Source of the DNA: Azoarcus sp. DN11 | Lineage (GTDB): Bacteria; Pseudomonadota; Gammaproteobacteria; Burkholderiales; Rhodocyclaceae | DNA: 64,000 bases | Assembly: GCF_003628555.1 (NCBI RefSeq) | Contig: NZ_CP021731.1 | Coordinates: forward strand, 2,976,001 to 3,040,000 | Direction of reading: 5' to 3' | Shown here: piece after piece, positions 17,241 through 25,630 of the stretch | Layout: each line of letters starts with the position of its first letter | How positions within the stretch are numbered: position 1 is the first letter of the stretch | Notes under the pieces: generated by a model | Database searches by the model: none | What the model was told of the DNA's origin: nothing | The model's input: the letters and a program-made list of their open reading frames with translations, nothing else | Made by a program: the position numbers and the translations under genes

Positions 17241-18407
17241 ATGGGGCGGCCTGCCCTGGAGGTCGCCGACATCTTCCGCACCCATGGCCCCGCGTGGCGA
17301 GCAAAGCAGTCAGGCCACCTGAGCCTCGGTCAGCTCAAGGTCATGTCGGCCATCGAACAGTGCCGCACCGCGGCGCTGGGCGGACACGCATTGCGTTGCA
17401 ATGGCTGCGGGCATGAGGAGATCAGCTACAACTCCTGCCGCAACCGGCACTGCCCGAAGTGCCAGGCGCGTGCCGCCCAGCGCTGGCTCGAGGCCCGACA
17501 AGCCGATCTGCTGCCCGTCGAGTACTACCACGTCGTCTTCACGCTGCCCGAACCGATCAGTGCCATCGCCTACACCAACAAGGCGGTGCTCTACCGGCTG
17601 CTGTTCGACATGGCGGCGGAAACGCTGACGACCATCGCCGCCGATCCGAAACACCTCGGCGCCCAGATCGGCGCCACTCTGGTCCTGCACACCTGGGGTT
17701 CGGCATTGACGCATCATCCCCACGTGCATGGCATCGTCCCCGGCGGCGGAATTTCTGCAGATGGGAAACGCTGGATCGCTTGCCGGCGCGGGTTCTTCCT
17801 GCCGGTGCGCGTGCTGTCGCGCTTGTTCCGTCGGCGCTTCATCGAGGAACTCGAGAAGCTGTATCGTGCCGGCCAGCTGCAATTCTTCGGGGAGCACGCG
17901 CCCCTGGCCGATGCCGGCGCATTCGGCCGGTGGTTGGTGCCGCTGCGCCGGTGCGAGTGGGTGGTGTATGCCAAGCGTCCGTTCGCCGGTCCCGAGGCCG
18001 TATTGGCCTACCTCTCCCGCTACACCCACCGGGTGGCCATCTCCAACCGGCGATTGGTGGCGATGGATGAGCATGGCGTGTCCTTCCGCTGGAAAGACTA
18101 CCGAGCCAAGGGGGGTTCCCGCCACAAGACGATGACGCTCGCCGCCGACGAGTTCATGCGGCGCTTCCTGCTGCATGTGTTGCCAACGGGTTTCCACCGC
18201 ATCCGTCACTACGGACTGCTGGCCAATGCCGGGCGACAGCAGAATCTCGCCACGGCACGTGCCTTGCTCGATGTGCCTCGACCCGAACCGGTCGACAACG
18301 AAAGCGCCGCAACGCCACCGCCGACCTTCGTCTGTCGCTGCTGCGGCGGCGCCATGCTGGTCATCGAGATCATGATGCGTCGACAGCCGATTCGCGCACC
18401 GCCATGA
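17241..18407 (+). CDS. IS91-family HUH transposase
   Basis: 388 aa. An N-terminal zinc-binding segment (CNGCGHEEISYNSC, RNRHCPKC) precedes the HUH motif H161-V162-H163 and the catalytic tyrosine region YLSRYTHR (Y257, Y261). A further CRCCGG Cys group is near the C-terminus. IS91 transposases nick one strand and move DNA by rolling-circle replication, sometimes carrying neighbouring genes along. The gene appears intact. Its operon partner, the accessory recombinase, is broken by the RIT insertion, which also cuts off any promoter before that gene. Confidence 0.95.
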   Translation: MGRPALEVADIFRTHGPAWRAKQSGHLSLGQLKVMSAIEQCRTAALGGHALRCNGCGHEEISYNSCRNRHCPKCQARAAQRWLEARQADLLPVEYYHVVFTLPEPISAIAYTNKAVLYRLLFDMAAETLTTIAADPKHLGAQIGATLVLHTWGSALTHHPHVHGIVPGGGISADGKRWIACRRGFFLPVRVLSRLFRRRFIEELEKLYRAGQLQFFGEHAPLADAGAFGRWLVPLRRCEWVVYAKRPFAGPEAVLAYLSRYTHRVAISNRRLVAMDEHGVSFRWKDYRAKGGSRHKTMTLAADEFMRRFLLHVLPTGFHRIRHYGLLANAGRQQNLATARALLDVPRPEPVDNESAATPPPTFVCRCCGGAMLVIEIMMRRQPIRAPP

Positions 18408-19002
18408 TCCACCGCTTGCAGCTCTTTCCTCACACGACAGCATCGGCGCCCGATTTCCCGGCGCCGGGAGCGGCCGGCTGTTGCTCGATGCCGTATCGCC
18501 AGCATTCGCCGCCTCTGGCACGTGTGATCGTGCCGCCTATGAGCGCCGTCGGTGCCGATCTGTGCGTTGCCGACGCTTCGATGCGCCAATCATCGGCCAT
18601 CTTGGGAACACCGCCTGGCGTCAAATCCCCATAGGCCGTGCCCTACCCGAACCGCGCACCAGCATTCCGCGGTTTCGTCCCTGGAGGTTTATTCAACGTC
18701 TGCCCGCAGGCGCTCTCGCGTCATCCAGCCTCGTCACGTGAAGGGCAGACGTCAAACAAACCTAAACCAGAACGGTCATTGGAGACCGAAGCCGCCTACG
18801 ACCGGAATGTGCAGGTCAGCGGTCATCGACCCCGAAATCGTCGCGAATGACTGCTTGGCACTTCCGCTTATAGCCGGACCCGACCCCGCGGCCGTTCGCT
18901 TTTCCCAAGAGCAGACGCTAAAGGCCTATCGCATGAAAGGCTGACGGCTTAAGCGTTTGTGTTTAACATCAGCGCTGTCACAATAAAAATGGCAGCTTGT
19001 AT
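18408..19002. other. Gene-free stretch after the IS91 transposase
   Basis: I see no convincing gene. The first part has a 14-bp palindrome TCCCGGCGCCGGGA near 18457-18470 and probably holds the IS91 3' end, which I could not delimit. The last 100 bases are AT-richer (around GTTTAACATC and CACAATAAAAAT) and may carry the TIR gene promoter. Confidence 0.5.
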
Positions 19003-19710
19003 ATGGCAAGATGCACGGCACCAGTACGTGGACACAAGTCGGCAGCAGCGGCTGCGGCCTGTCCTGCATGCAGCAGCCGCGGCTACCGCTACGGCGGTGG
19101 CTACAGCTACAGCTCGCCCTACTCCACGTCGGGCAGCGGAGGAGGTGACTACAGCAGCAGCGGCGGTAGCAGGTCCGGTAGCGGAGCAAGGCCGCGCTGG
19201 TCGCGAGCCGGGTCGTCCGTCTCGTACACGCCTTCCCAAGTGCAGTCACTCACGCCAATTCGCGAATCCGTTGAGAAGACAGCGGTAGAGCAGCCTGACC
19301 TTCGCGATTGCTTCCTGTGCCACGCGTGGGACGATCGGCAGGGGGCAGCCAAGGAGCTGTACGAATTGCTCGTGTCGGCTGGTGTCAAGGTATGGTTCAG
19401 CGAGAGGGACCTTGGCCTTGGCGTGCCGATGATGCGTGCCATTGACAAGGGCTTGGCGAATTCGCGCATCGGGCTTGTGCTGGTCACCCCGAACCTGTTG
19501 CGCCGCCTCCCGCAAGAGGGCGTCGCCGACAAAGAGCTTTCGGCCCTCTTGGCGAGCAACCGGCTCGTGCCCATCGTGCACCAGACGACGTATCCAGCGC
19601 TCCGGAATGTCAGCCCCTTGCTTGCTTCCCGAACTGGCCTGGACACTGCCGAAGACTCAATGGCGGTGGTCGCAACTAAGATTGCCGAGCTGGTCGCCAT
19701 CTGGGCCTAG
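19003..19710 (+). CDS. Zinc-ribbon-like, Ser/Gly/Tyr-rich, TIR-domain protein
   Basis: 235 aa in three parts. Residues 1-25 hold C4, H11, C20 and C23 (MARCTAPVRGHKS ... CPAC), a possible zinc-binding head. Residues about 26-75 are low-complexity Ser/Gly/Tyr. Residues 100-235 are a TIR domain (DCFLCHAWDD, VKVWFSERDLGLGVPMMRAI, RIGLVLVTPNLL), whose E134 or D136 may be a catalytic or near-catalytic acid. TIR domains in bacteria often cleave NAD+ or make signal nucleotides in phage defence. I chose the ATG at 19003 (MARC); an in-frame TTG two codons earlier is less likely. It lies between the IS91 unit and RIT copy 2, with no obvious partner gene. Confidence 0.8.
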   Translation: MARCTAPVRGHKSAAAAAACPACSSRGYRYGGGYSYSSPYSTSGSGGGDYSSSGGSRSGSGARPRWSRAGSSVSYTPSQVQSLTPIRESVEKTAVEQPDLRDCFLCHAWDDRQGAAKELYELLVSAGVKVWFSERDLGLGVPMMRAIDKGLANSRIGLVLVTPNLLRRLPQEGVADKELSALLASNRLVPIVHQTTYPALRNVSPLLASRTGLDTAEDSMAVVATKIAELVAIWA

Positions 19711-19982
19711 CAGGCTTTCTACCAACCGGCCGAGAGCCAATTACTGTTGGCTTCTACCATCTTTGAGCCCCTTGGTTTCGGCCTCGGGGCGTTGTTGTTT
19801 GCGCACCCCGCAACGAGAATTCTTCAGGCCGGCGAGTGGTCGGCCACAACGAGCAGGAAGCATACTGGAAGTTCCAAGCCGGTAGCGAAGGTCCGCTTGA
19901 GGCCGATCCTACCCTCCCGGCAGTGCGCCCGTCAGCGGCCGCTCGTCGCTTCATGCGCTCGCGTCGGGCGGCCGTGCCACTG

Positions 19983-20052
19983 TCAGATCTCGATCTGCTC
20001 AGAGATCTCCAAGGCATCATCGACCTCAATGCCGAGGTAACGGACCGTCGAC
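19983..20052 (-). pseudogene. C-terminal fragment of a second tyrosine recombinase
   Basis: On the minus strand it reads STVRYLGIEVDDALEISEQI and two more residues to a TGA at 19985-19983. It completes the gene whose earlier part ends LLGHSKL at 23644, with the Tyr of TVRYLG as nucleophile. The two pieces are separated only by RIT copy 2. Confidence 0.8.
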
Positions 20053-20058
20053 TTTCGA

Positions 20059-20082
20059 GCCTATTGCCAGCTGGCAATAGGC
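20059..20082. repeat. Perfect 24-bp palindrome at the ritA-side end of RIT copy 2
   Basis: The same palindrome as 17124-17147 (half-site GCCTATTGCCAG), 2 bases outside the terminal inverted repeat that starts at 20085. The ritC-side end has no such palindrome. Confidence 0.85.
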
Positions 20083-20173
20083 GGGACTATCTCCCGCGCC
20101 GGACTATGTCCCGTGATCGTGATACGGGTTGGAACATCATGGGTCGGTGCTCAGCACACGGTACATAGCGACA

Positions 20174-20206
20174 CTCCTTGTAGGCACTACTGCCTACAGC
20201 AAGGAG
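20174..20206 (+). promoter_or_regulatory. Hairpin covering the ritA ribosome binding site, copy 2
   Basis: CTCCT (20174-20178) and TGTAGGCA (20179-20186) pair with TGCCTACA (20191-20198) and AGGAG (20202-20206) around a 4-base loop, with a 3-base bulge. The AGGAG is the ritA ribosome site, 6 bases before the ATG. Confidence 0.5.
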
Positions 20207-20212
20207 AAAGTC

Positions 20213-21463
20213 ATGGAACCGTCGTATGAGAGCGCTGTGGCGCTTGTCTGCCGGGCCACTGGCCCGCTTGCCGGACATCTTGGCGCGTTTGTCGCATCGT
20301 TGATCGACCAACAGTACGCAGCGAGCGTCGTCCACATCAAGGCGCGGCACGCAGTGTCGTTCGACCGTTGGCTTGCAAAGCATGGCGTGGCGTTGGCTGA
20401 GCTCTGCGAAACTCACATCGAGCAGTACCAGCGCCGCCGGCGACGTTGGCGCCGGCGCATCCGCGCCGAGACCCGGCGCCGCGAGTGCTATGAAGTAACT
20501 GACCTGCTGCGATTCTTGCGCGGTCACGGTGTATGCGAAGTTGCCCGCGTCGACGCCACACAGGCGGACGAACTTGCTGCCGGTTTTGGACAGCACCTTC
20601 AGAATCACCAAGGCTTGGCCGCCGCGACGATCGAGTGCTACACGACTGTCGCACGGGAGTTCCTCTCTGAGCGCTTCGAACGCGACAGGGTCGATCTGCG
20701 CGTGCTGCGCGCCGCCGATGTAATCGAGTTCGTGCAATGCCGAACCAAACGCATGCAGCCGCCGTCGCTGAAGCGTGTCGTCAACGGAATGCGTTCGTTC
20801 CTTCGCTACGCGCAGTATCGTGGCGAGGTGGCCCCCGGACTCGTTGCATCCGTGCCATCCGTGGCCACCTGGACCACCACGCCACGGCTGCCCAAGGCCA
20901 TATCGCCCGCTCATGCGCAACGCGCAATCGACAGCTGCGACCTCAGCACTGCAATCGGCCGGCGCGACCGCGCTGTGTTGCTGCTCCTGGCCCGTTTGGG
21001 GTTGCGCGCTCACGAGATCATCGCGCTGACGCTCGAGGATTGCGACTGGGACACAGGGCACCTGCGAGTGCGGGGCAAGGGTGGGCGAGAGTGCCTCTTG
21101 CCAATGCCGGCCGATGTCGGCGAGGCCATCGCTGTGTATCTCGAACATGGGCGGCCCACCAGCACGGATCGGCACCTGTTCCTGCGCTCTATGGCGCCGA
21201 TCCGCGGCCTGCTGGAAGGCTCCGATGGGATCGGCTCCATCGTGCGCTACGCGCTCCGGCGCGGCCAGGTCAATGCAGCCCACCGCGGGTCGCACCAGTT
21301 CCGGCACGCCTTGGCCGTGCGCATGCTGCAAGGTGGTGCCTCGCTCCCCGAGATCGGCGAGGTCTTGCGCCATCGCAGCCCACAGAGCACGTCCATTTAT
21401 GCCACGGTGGACATCAAGTCGCTGCGGTCCTTGGCCTTGCCCTGGCCAGGAGGTGCACGATGA
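20213..21463 (+). CDS. ritA: RIT recombinase A, copy 2
   Basis: 416 aa, identical to the copy at 15743-16993. N-terminal core-binding domain, then catalytic motifs RLGLRAHEIIALTLED, HQFRHALAVRML and TSIYATVD. The ATG at 20213 follows AAGGAG. The stop overlaps the ritB start (ATGA). A TTG start at 20129 would add 28 residues but lacks a ribosome site and would run through the hairpin. Confidence 0.92.
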   Translation: MEPSYESAVALVCRATGPLAGHLGAFVASLIDQQYAASVVHIKARHAVSFDRWLAKHGVALAELCETHIEQYQRRRRRWRRRIRAETRRRECYEVTDLLRFLRGHGVCEVARVDATQADELAAGFGQHLQNHQGLAAATIECYTTVAREFLSERFERDRVDLRVLRAADVIEFVQCRTKRMQPPSLKRVVNGMRSFLRYAQYRGEVAPGLVASVPSVATWTTTPRLPKAISPAHAQRAIDSCDLSTAIGRRDRAVLLLLARLGLRAHEIIALTLEDCDWDTGHLRVRGKGGRECLLPMPADVGEAIAVYLEHGRPTSTDRHLFLRSMAPIRGLLEGSDGIGSIVRYALRRGQVNAAHRGSHQFRHALAVRMLQGGASLPEIGEVLRHRSPQSTSIYATVDIKSLRSLALPWPGGAR

Positions 21464-22401
21464 ACACGCTTCGTGAGACCTTGCTGGGCTACCTTGCACT
21501 GCGCCGTGGACTGGGCTTCAAGATGCGCGACGCCGGCCTTCTGCTGCCACGGTTCGTCGCCTTCATGGATGAGCATCAGGCACACCACATCACCGTCCAA
21601 CTGGCTCTGGAGTGGGCGCAACAGTCCAAGAGCGTTCAACCTGCGGAGTGGGCCCGACGTCTAGGCTTCGTGCGCGGCTTCGCTCGCTACTGCAGCATCA
21701 CAGACGCCCTCACCGAGGTTCCTCCGCCGGAGCTGTTGCCGCACCGATCGACCCGCGCCAGGCCCTACCTGTACACCGAGTTGGAAGTGCAACGCTTGCT
21801 GGATGCGGCACTGAAGCTGCCGACGAAATGGCCGTCGACGCCCTTGCGGCCATGGGTGTTTTACTGCCTTCTGGGATTGCTCAGCGTCACGGGGTTAAGG
21901 ATCTCCGAGGCACTCGATCTGAAACTTGGCGACGTCGATCTCAATCAAGACTTGCTGACGATTCGGGCTGCCAAGCTTGGCCGATCTCGGCTGGTACCCA
22001 TCCATCCGAGCACACGCACGGTGCTCGCCGACTACCTTGAGCGTCGCGAACAGTTCCTGGGACCGCGCGGTTCTGCCTACGTGTTTGTCTCCAACCGTGG
22101 CACCCGGCTGGACCTTGGCCGAGTTCATCGAGCCTTCTACGCGCTGTCGCGGCAAACCGGCCTGCGCGCGCCCGGCGCAAGCAAAGGCCCCAGGCTGCAT
22201 GACTTCCGCCATCGTCTTGCCGTCCAGGTGCTTACGCGTTGGTACGAGGCTGGAGAGGATCCGGCGCGGCGCCTGCCGGTTCTGTCGACCTACCTCGGGC
22301 ACGTGTGCGTGGCAGACACTTACTGGTATCTGAGTAGCTGCCCCGAGCTGATGGCGCAGGCGATGGCGCGACTGGAGCGGCGCTGGGGAGAGTCATCATG
22401 A
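21460..22401 (+). CDS. ritB: RIT recombinase B, copy 2
   Basis: 313 aa, identical to the copy at 14805-15746. Catalytic motifs TGLRISEALDLK, HDFRHRLAV and the nucleophile in DTYWYLSS. The ATGA overlap with ritA places the start. The last 48 codons are within the first unit of the 155-bp duplication. Confidence 0.92.
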   Translation: MNTLRETLLGYLALRRGLGFKMRDAGLLLPRFVAFMDEHQAHHITVQLALEWAQQSKSVQPAEWARRLGFVRGFARYCSITDALTEVPPPELLPHRSTRARPYLYTELEVQRLLDAALKLPTKWPSTPLRPWVFYCLLGLLSVTGLRISEALDLKLGDVDLNQDLLTIRAAKLGRSRLVPIHPSTRTVLADYLERREQFLGPRGSAYVFVSNRGTRLDLGRVHRAFYALSRQTGLRAPGASKGPRLHDFRHRLAVQVLTRWYEAGEDPARRLPVLSTYLGHVCVADTYWYLSSCPELMAQAMARLERRWGESS

Positions 22402-22569
22402 GGAGCCAGGCGAGTCCGGCGCGGCGCCTGCCGGTTCTGTCGACCTACCTCGGGCACGTGTGCGTGGCAGACACTTACTGGTATCTGAGTAGCTGCCCCG
22501 AGCTGATGGCGCAGGCGATGGCGCGACTGGAGCGGCGCTGGGGAGAGTCATCATGAGGAGCCAGGCGAG
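22260..22569. repeat. 155-bp tandem duplication at the ritB/ritC junction, copy 2
   Basis: 22260-22414 and 22415-22569 are repeats (each begins TCCGGCGCGGCGCC and ends GAGCCAGGCGAG). The second unit is read in a shifted frame as a 52-codon open frame from the ATG at 22398, ending exactly at the ATGA where ritC starts, so start-stop coupling is kept. Confidence 0.9.
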
Positions 22570-23551
22570 CTTTGCCCCGCTGCTGGAAGGCTTCTTCACA
22601 CAGCGGCTAATGCAGCAGCGTCAAGCCAGTGCCCACACGATCGCCTCCTACCGCGACACGTTCCGGCTACTACTGCAGTTCGTGCAGAAACGACTTCACA
22701 AGGCACCTTCGACGCTGGAGATGGAGGACATAGATGCTCCACTGGTCGTTGCCTTCCTCGACGAGATGGAGAAGGTCCGCGCCGTGACCCCCAGAACACG
22801 CAACCTACGCCTGACGGCAATCCACTCGTTCTTCCGCTACGCGGCGTTCGAGGCACCCGTCCATGCCGCGCAGATCCAGCGCGTGCTGGCCATTCCAGCC
22901 AAGCGTTTCACGCGTGCCTTGGTCCCGTTCCTGAATCGACAAGAGGTCGATGCGTTACTCGCTGCGCCGGATCAGCGCACATGGTCAGGGCGCCGCGATC
23001 ACGCGCTAATTCTGCTGGCGGTGCAGACAGGGTTGCGCCTGTCGGAGCTAACCAGCCTTCGGCAGGAGGATCTGCATCTGGGGTGCGGCGCGCACGTGCG
23101 CGTAATCGGCAAGGGGCGTAAGGAGCGGTGTACGCCGCTGAGCAAGAACACCCGAGCCGTCCTGGCTGCCTGGGTGAGAGAGCCAGTCAGGGCAACCGCT
23201 CAGCCGTTGTTCCCGAACGCGAGAGGCGGGCAATTGAGCGCCCATGGCGTGCACTACCTGTTGGCCAAACACGTTGCCGTCGCTACCAACGCCTGCCCAT
23301 CGCTGAAGCATAAACGGGTGAGTCCTCATGTGCTTCGGCACACGACGGCAATGGACCTCCTCCGCGAAGGTGCCGAGCAGTGCGTGATCGCGTTGTGGCT
23401 CGGTCATGAGTCGATCGAGACGACGCAGATCTACCTGGATGCCAACCTTGAGTTGAAGCAGCGGGTTCTGGACATGACCACACCTCCCGAGGGCAAACCC
23501 GGCAGGTATCGACCCGACGATCGCCTGTTGGCCTTCCTGAAGAGTCTGTAG
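22553..23551 (+). CDS. ritC: RIT recombinase C, copy 2
   Basis: 332 aa, identical to the copy at 13655-14653. Catalytic motifs TGLRLSELTSLR, HVLRHTTAM, WLGHESI and the Tyr of TTQIYLDAN. The start codon is in the second unit of the duplication and overlaps the stop of the small 52-codon frame. The gene ends 92 bases before the element boundary, and that tail contains the GGGACATA repeats of the terminus. Confidence 0.92.
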   Translation: MRSQASFAPLLEGFFTQRLMQQRQASAHTIASYRDTFRLLLQFVQKRLHKAPSTLEMEDIDAPLVVAFLDEMEKVRAVTPRTRNLRLTAIHSFFRYAAFEAPVHAAQIQRVLAIPAKRFTRALVPFLNRQEVDALLAAPDQRTWSGRRDHALILLAVQTGLRLSELTSLRQEDLHLGCGAHVRVIGKGRKERCTPLSKNTRAVLAAWVREPVRATAQPLFPNARGGQLSAHGVHYLLAKHVAVATNACPSLKHKRVSPHVLRHTTAMDLLREGAEQCVIALWLGHESIETTQIYLDANLELKQRVLDMTTPPEGKPGRYRPDDRLLAFLKSL

Positions 23552-23643
23552 CCGTGCCGATTATGTCCCGCAGGAGTCACACACCCCTTCGTCACCAGGG
23601 GGCAGGCGGCGCAGCGGGACATAGTCCGGCGCGGGAGATAGTC

Positions 23644-24022
23644 GAGCTTGGAATGGCCCAGTAGGATTTGAACGGCCCGCAGGTTCTTGGTCCGCTTGTA
23701 GATCAGGGTCGCCTTCGTCCGCCGCATGGAATGCGTGCCGTAGGCGGATGGATCCAGCCCCGCCGCTGTCACCCATTGTTCGACGATCCTCGCATACTGG
23801 CGTGTAGAGACGTGCGGCGAACGGTGCAGCCTGCTGGGAAAGAGAAAGTCCTCCGGCTTCAGCTTTGCCTTCTCGATCCATGTCGCCACCGTCGTTCGCG
23901 TCGGCTCGGTCAGTTCGAACTGGACCGGCCGCTGCGTCTTTCTCTGGACGACCGCGGTGCGGGACAGCACTTGGTTGCCGTGGGTCACGTCACGAACGCG
24001 CAGGGCGACGAGGTCGCATCCG
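23644..24022 (-). pseudogene. Second tyrosine recombinase, central part, truncated at both ends
   Basis: On the minus strand it reads GCDLVALRVRDVTHGN, then the catalytic region with HSMRRTKATLIYKRT, and ends LLGHSKL where RIT copy 2 begins. It belongs to a small (about 200 aa) integrase family; the C-terminal piece is at 19983-20052. The first 45 or so codons are missing because the IS21-type element starts at 24023. This target gene is clearly different from the IS91-linked recombinase, although both are cut at the same motif. Confidence 0.8.
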
Positions 24023-24136
24023 TGTTGCTACGCATTGAAAATTGACCCCCTTTCGCGGGTTGTGCGCGCTGAAAATTGACCCTGGTGATTAACCTGCCTG
24101 CTCGATGTTTGAGCAGGGTTCGAGGAGATGATCACC

Positions 24137-25630
24137 ATGAACATGCTGGGCAAGATTCGGCGGTTGCACTTTCGCGACGGTCTGTCGATCAAGGAGATCT
24201 GCCGGCGCACGGGGCTGGCACGCAACACCGTGCGGCAATGGCTGAGGGCTGGCGAAGGGGCCGAACCGAGGTACCGGCGCACGGCGCGCGAGATGGTACT
24301 GGCGCCCTTCGAGACGCGCCTCGTGCAGTGGCTCGAGGCGGACGCCCGGCGGGCGAAGCGGGAGCGGCGCACGGCGCTGGTGCTGTTTCGGCAGTTGCAG
24401 GATCTGGGCTTTGCGGGCAGCTACTCGCGGGTGAGCGAGTACGTGCGACGCTGGCGCGAGGCCGGTGGGAAACCGGCGAAATCGAGCTTCATCCCGCTCA
24501 AATTCGAATTCGGCGAGGCCTTCCAGTTTGACTGGAGCGAGGAATCGCTGGTGATCGGCGGCTTCCATCGCAAGGTGCTGCTGGCGCACACGAAGCTCTG
24601 TGCGAGCCGCGCCTTCATGCTCGCGGCCTACCCGACGCAGAGCCATGAGATGCTGTTCGATGCGCACACGCGAGCGTTCCGGGTGTTCGGCGGCATTCCC
24701 CGGCGTGGCATCTACGACAATATGAAGACCGCTGTCGATAAGGTTGGCGTGGGCAAGCGGCGCATCGTCAATACGCGCTTCGCGGCGATGGCGGCGCACT
24801 ACCTGTTCGATCCGGATTTCTGCAACGTCGCCAGCGGCTGGGAGAAAGGGATCGTCGAGAAGAACGTGCAGGACAGCCGGCGGCGCCTGTGGCAGGAGGC
24901 GCTGCAACGGCGCTTCGGCAGCTTCACCGAACTGAACGCCTGGCTCGAGGTGCGCTGCCAGGCGCTGTGGTCGGAACTGGCGTACCCGGACGCCGAGCAC
25001 CTCACCATCGCCGACGCCCTCACGCTCGAGCGCGATGCCTTGATGCCGATGGTGCCGAGCTTCGATGGCTACGTGGAGGCCATCGTGCCGGTCTCCAGTA
25101 CCAGTCTCGTGACGAACGAGCGCAATCGCTACTCGGTCCCGTGCGCCTTCGCCAACCAGAAGGTGAGCCTGCGGCTGTACCCTGAGCGGATCGAGATCCA
25201 TGCCGAGGACGGCCTGGTCGCCACCCATGCGCGCAGCTTCGAGCGCGGCCAGGTCATCTACGACTGGCAGCACTACCTGCCGCTGCTTGAACGCAAACCG
25301 GGGGCCTTGCGTAACGGTGCGCCCTTCGAGGGCTTGCCCGCGCCGCTGCAGCAACTGCGGGCGCTGCTCGTCAAACGCCCGGGGGGCGATCGGCTGATGG
25401 CCGACATTCTGGCGCACGTCCCCCGCCATGGTCTGGAGAGCGTGCTGGTGGCGGTCGAACTGATCCTCGAATCCGGCACGCCCAGTGCGGAGCACGTCAA
25501 GAATGTGCTCGCCCGCCTGCGTCAGGCGCCCCCACCGACACCCCTCGACACGGCACTCGCGGTGTCCGAGGCACCGCTTGCCGACGCCGGCCGCTACGAC
25601 CGTCTGCACGCGGAGAACGGTCATGCGTGA
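24137..25630 (+). CDS. istA: IS21 transposase IstA
   Basis: 497 aa from the ATG at 24137 (GAGGAG nine bases upstream; an ATG at 24128 is too close to that site). An N-terminal helix-turn-helix ([20 protein letters not shown]) is followed by a DDE integrase core ([38 protein letters not shown]). It catalyses strand transfer for the element with IstB as target-selecting ATPase. The stop overlaps istB by eight bases. It appears intact. Confidence 0.95.
   Translation: MNMLGKIRRLHFRDGLSIKEICRRTGLARNTVRQWLRAGEGAEPRYRRTAREMVLAPFETRLVQWLEADARRAKRERRTALVLFRQLQDLGFAGSYSRVSEYVRRWREAGGKPAKSSFIPLKFEFGEAFQFDWSEESLVIGGFHRKVLLAHTKLCASRAFMLAAYPTQSHEMLFDAHTRAFRVFGGIPRRGIYDNMKTAVDKVGVGKRRIVNTRFAAMAAHYLFDPDFCNVASGWEKGIVEKNVQDSRRRLWQEALQRRFGSFTELNAWLEVRCQALWSELAYPDAEHLTIADALTLERDALMPMVPSFDGYVEAIVPVSSTSLVTNERNRYSVPCAFANQKVSLRLYPERIEIHAEDGLVATHARSFERGQVIYDWQHYLPLLERKPGALRNGAPFEGLPAPLQQLRALLVKRPGGDRLMADILAHVPRHGLESVLVAVELILESGTPSAEHVKNVLARLRQAPPPTPLDTALAVSEAPLADAGRYDRLHAENGHA

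Larger units (their letters stand above)
12736..18407 (+). mobile_element. IS91-like unit (recombinase plus HUH transposase), carrying an inserted RIT element
   Basis: The tyrosine-recombinase gene and the HUH transposase gene were 7 bases apart before the insertion, the usual two-gene arrangement of one IS91 subgroup. Coordinates cover only the genes; I could not place the two termini with confidence. The outer flanks run to LysR on the left and a gene-free stretch on the right. Confidence 0.55.
20053..23643 (+). mobile_element. RIT element, copy 2 (three tyrosine recombinases)
   Basis: Reverse-complement twin of copy 1. The core with 29-bp terminal repeats is 20085-23643 (repeats 20085-20113 and 23615-23643), and the palindrome end extends to 20053. 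It interrupts a different tyrosine-recombinase gene (minus strand) in the LLGHSKL box, again antisense to the target and again with the ritC end facing the target N-terminus. No sequence difference between the copies is visible in the encoded proteins, so duplication was recent or the copies are kept alike by gene conversion. Confidence 0.9.

Noticed and set aside
20087..21499. Long frame opposite ritA (also 15707-17119)
   Set aside because: Shadow of ritA present in both copies because the copies are identical; no motif and no ribosome site.
20737..22401. 554-codon version of ritB
   Set aside because: The first 241 codons are within ritA in another frame; the true start is the ATGA overlap at 21460.
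13563..23643. Tn554-type tnpABC transposon
   Set aside because: All three genes are tyrosine recombinases with full catalytic sets, whereas Tn554 TnpC is not; RIT fits better.
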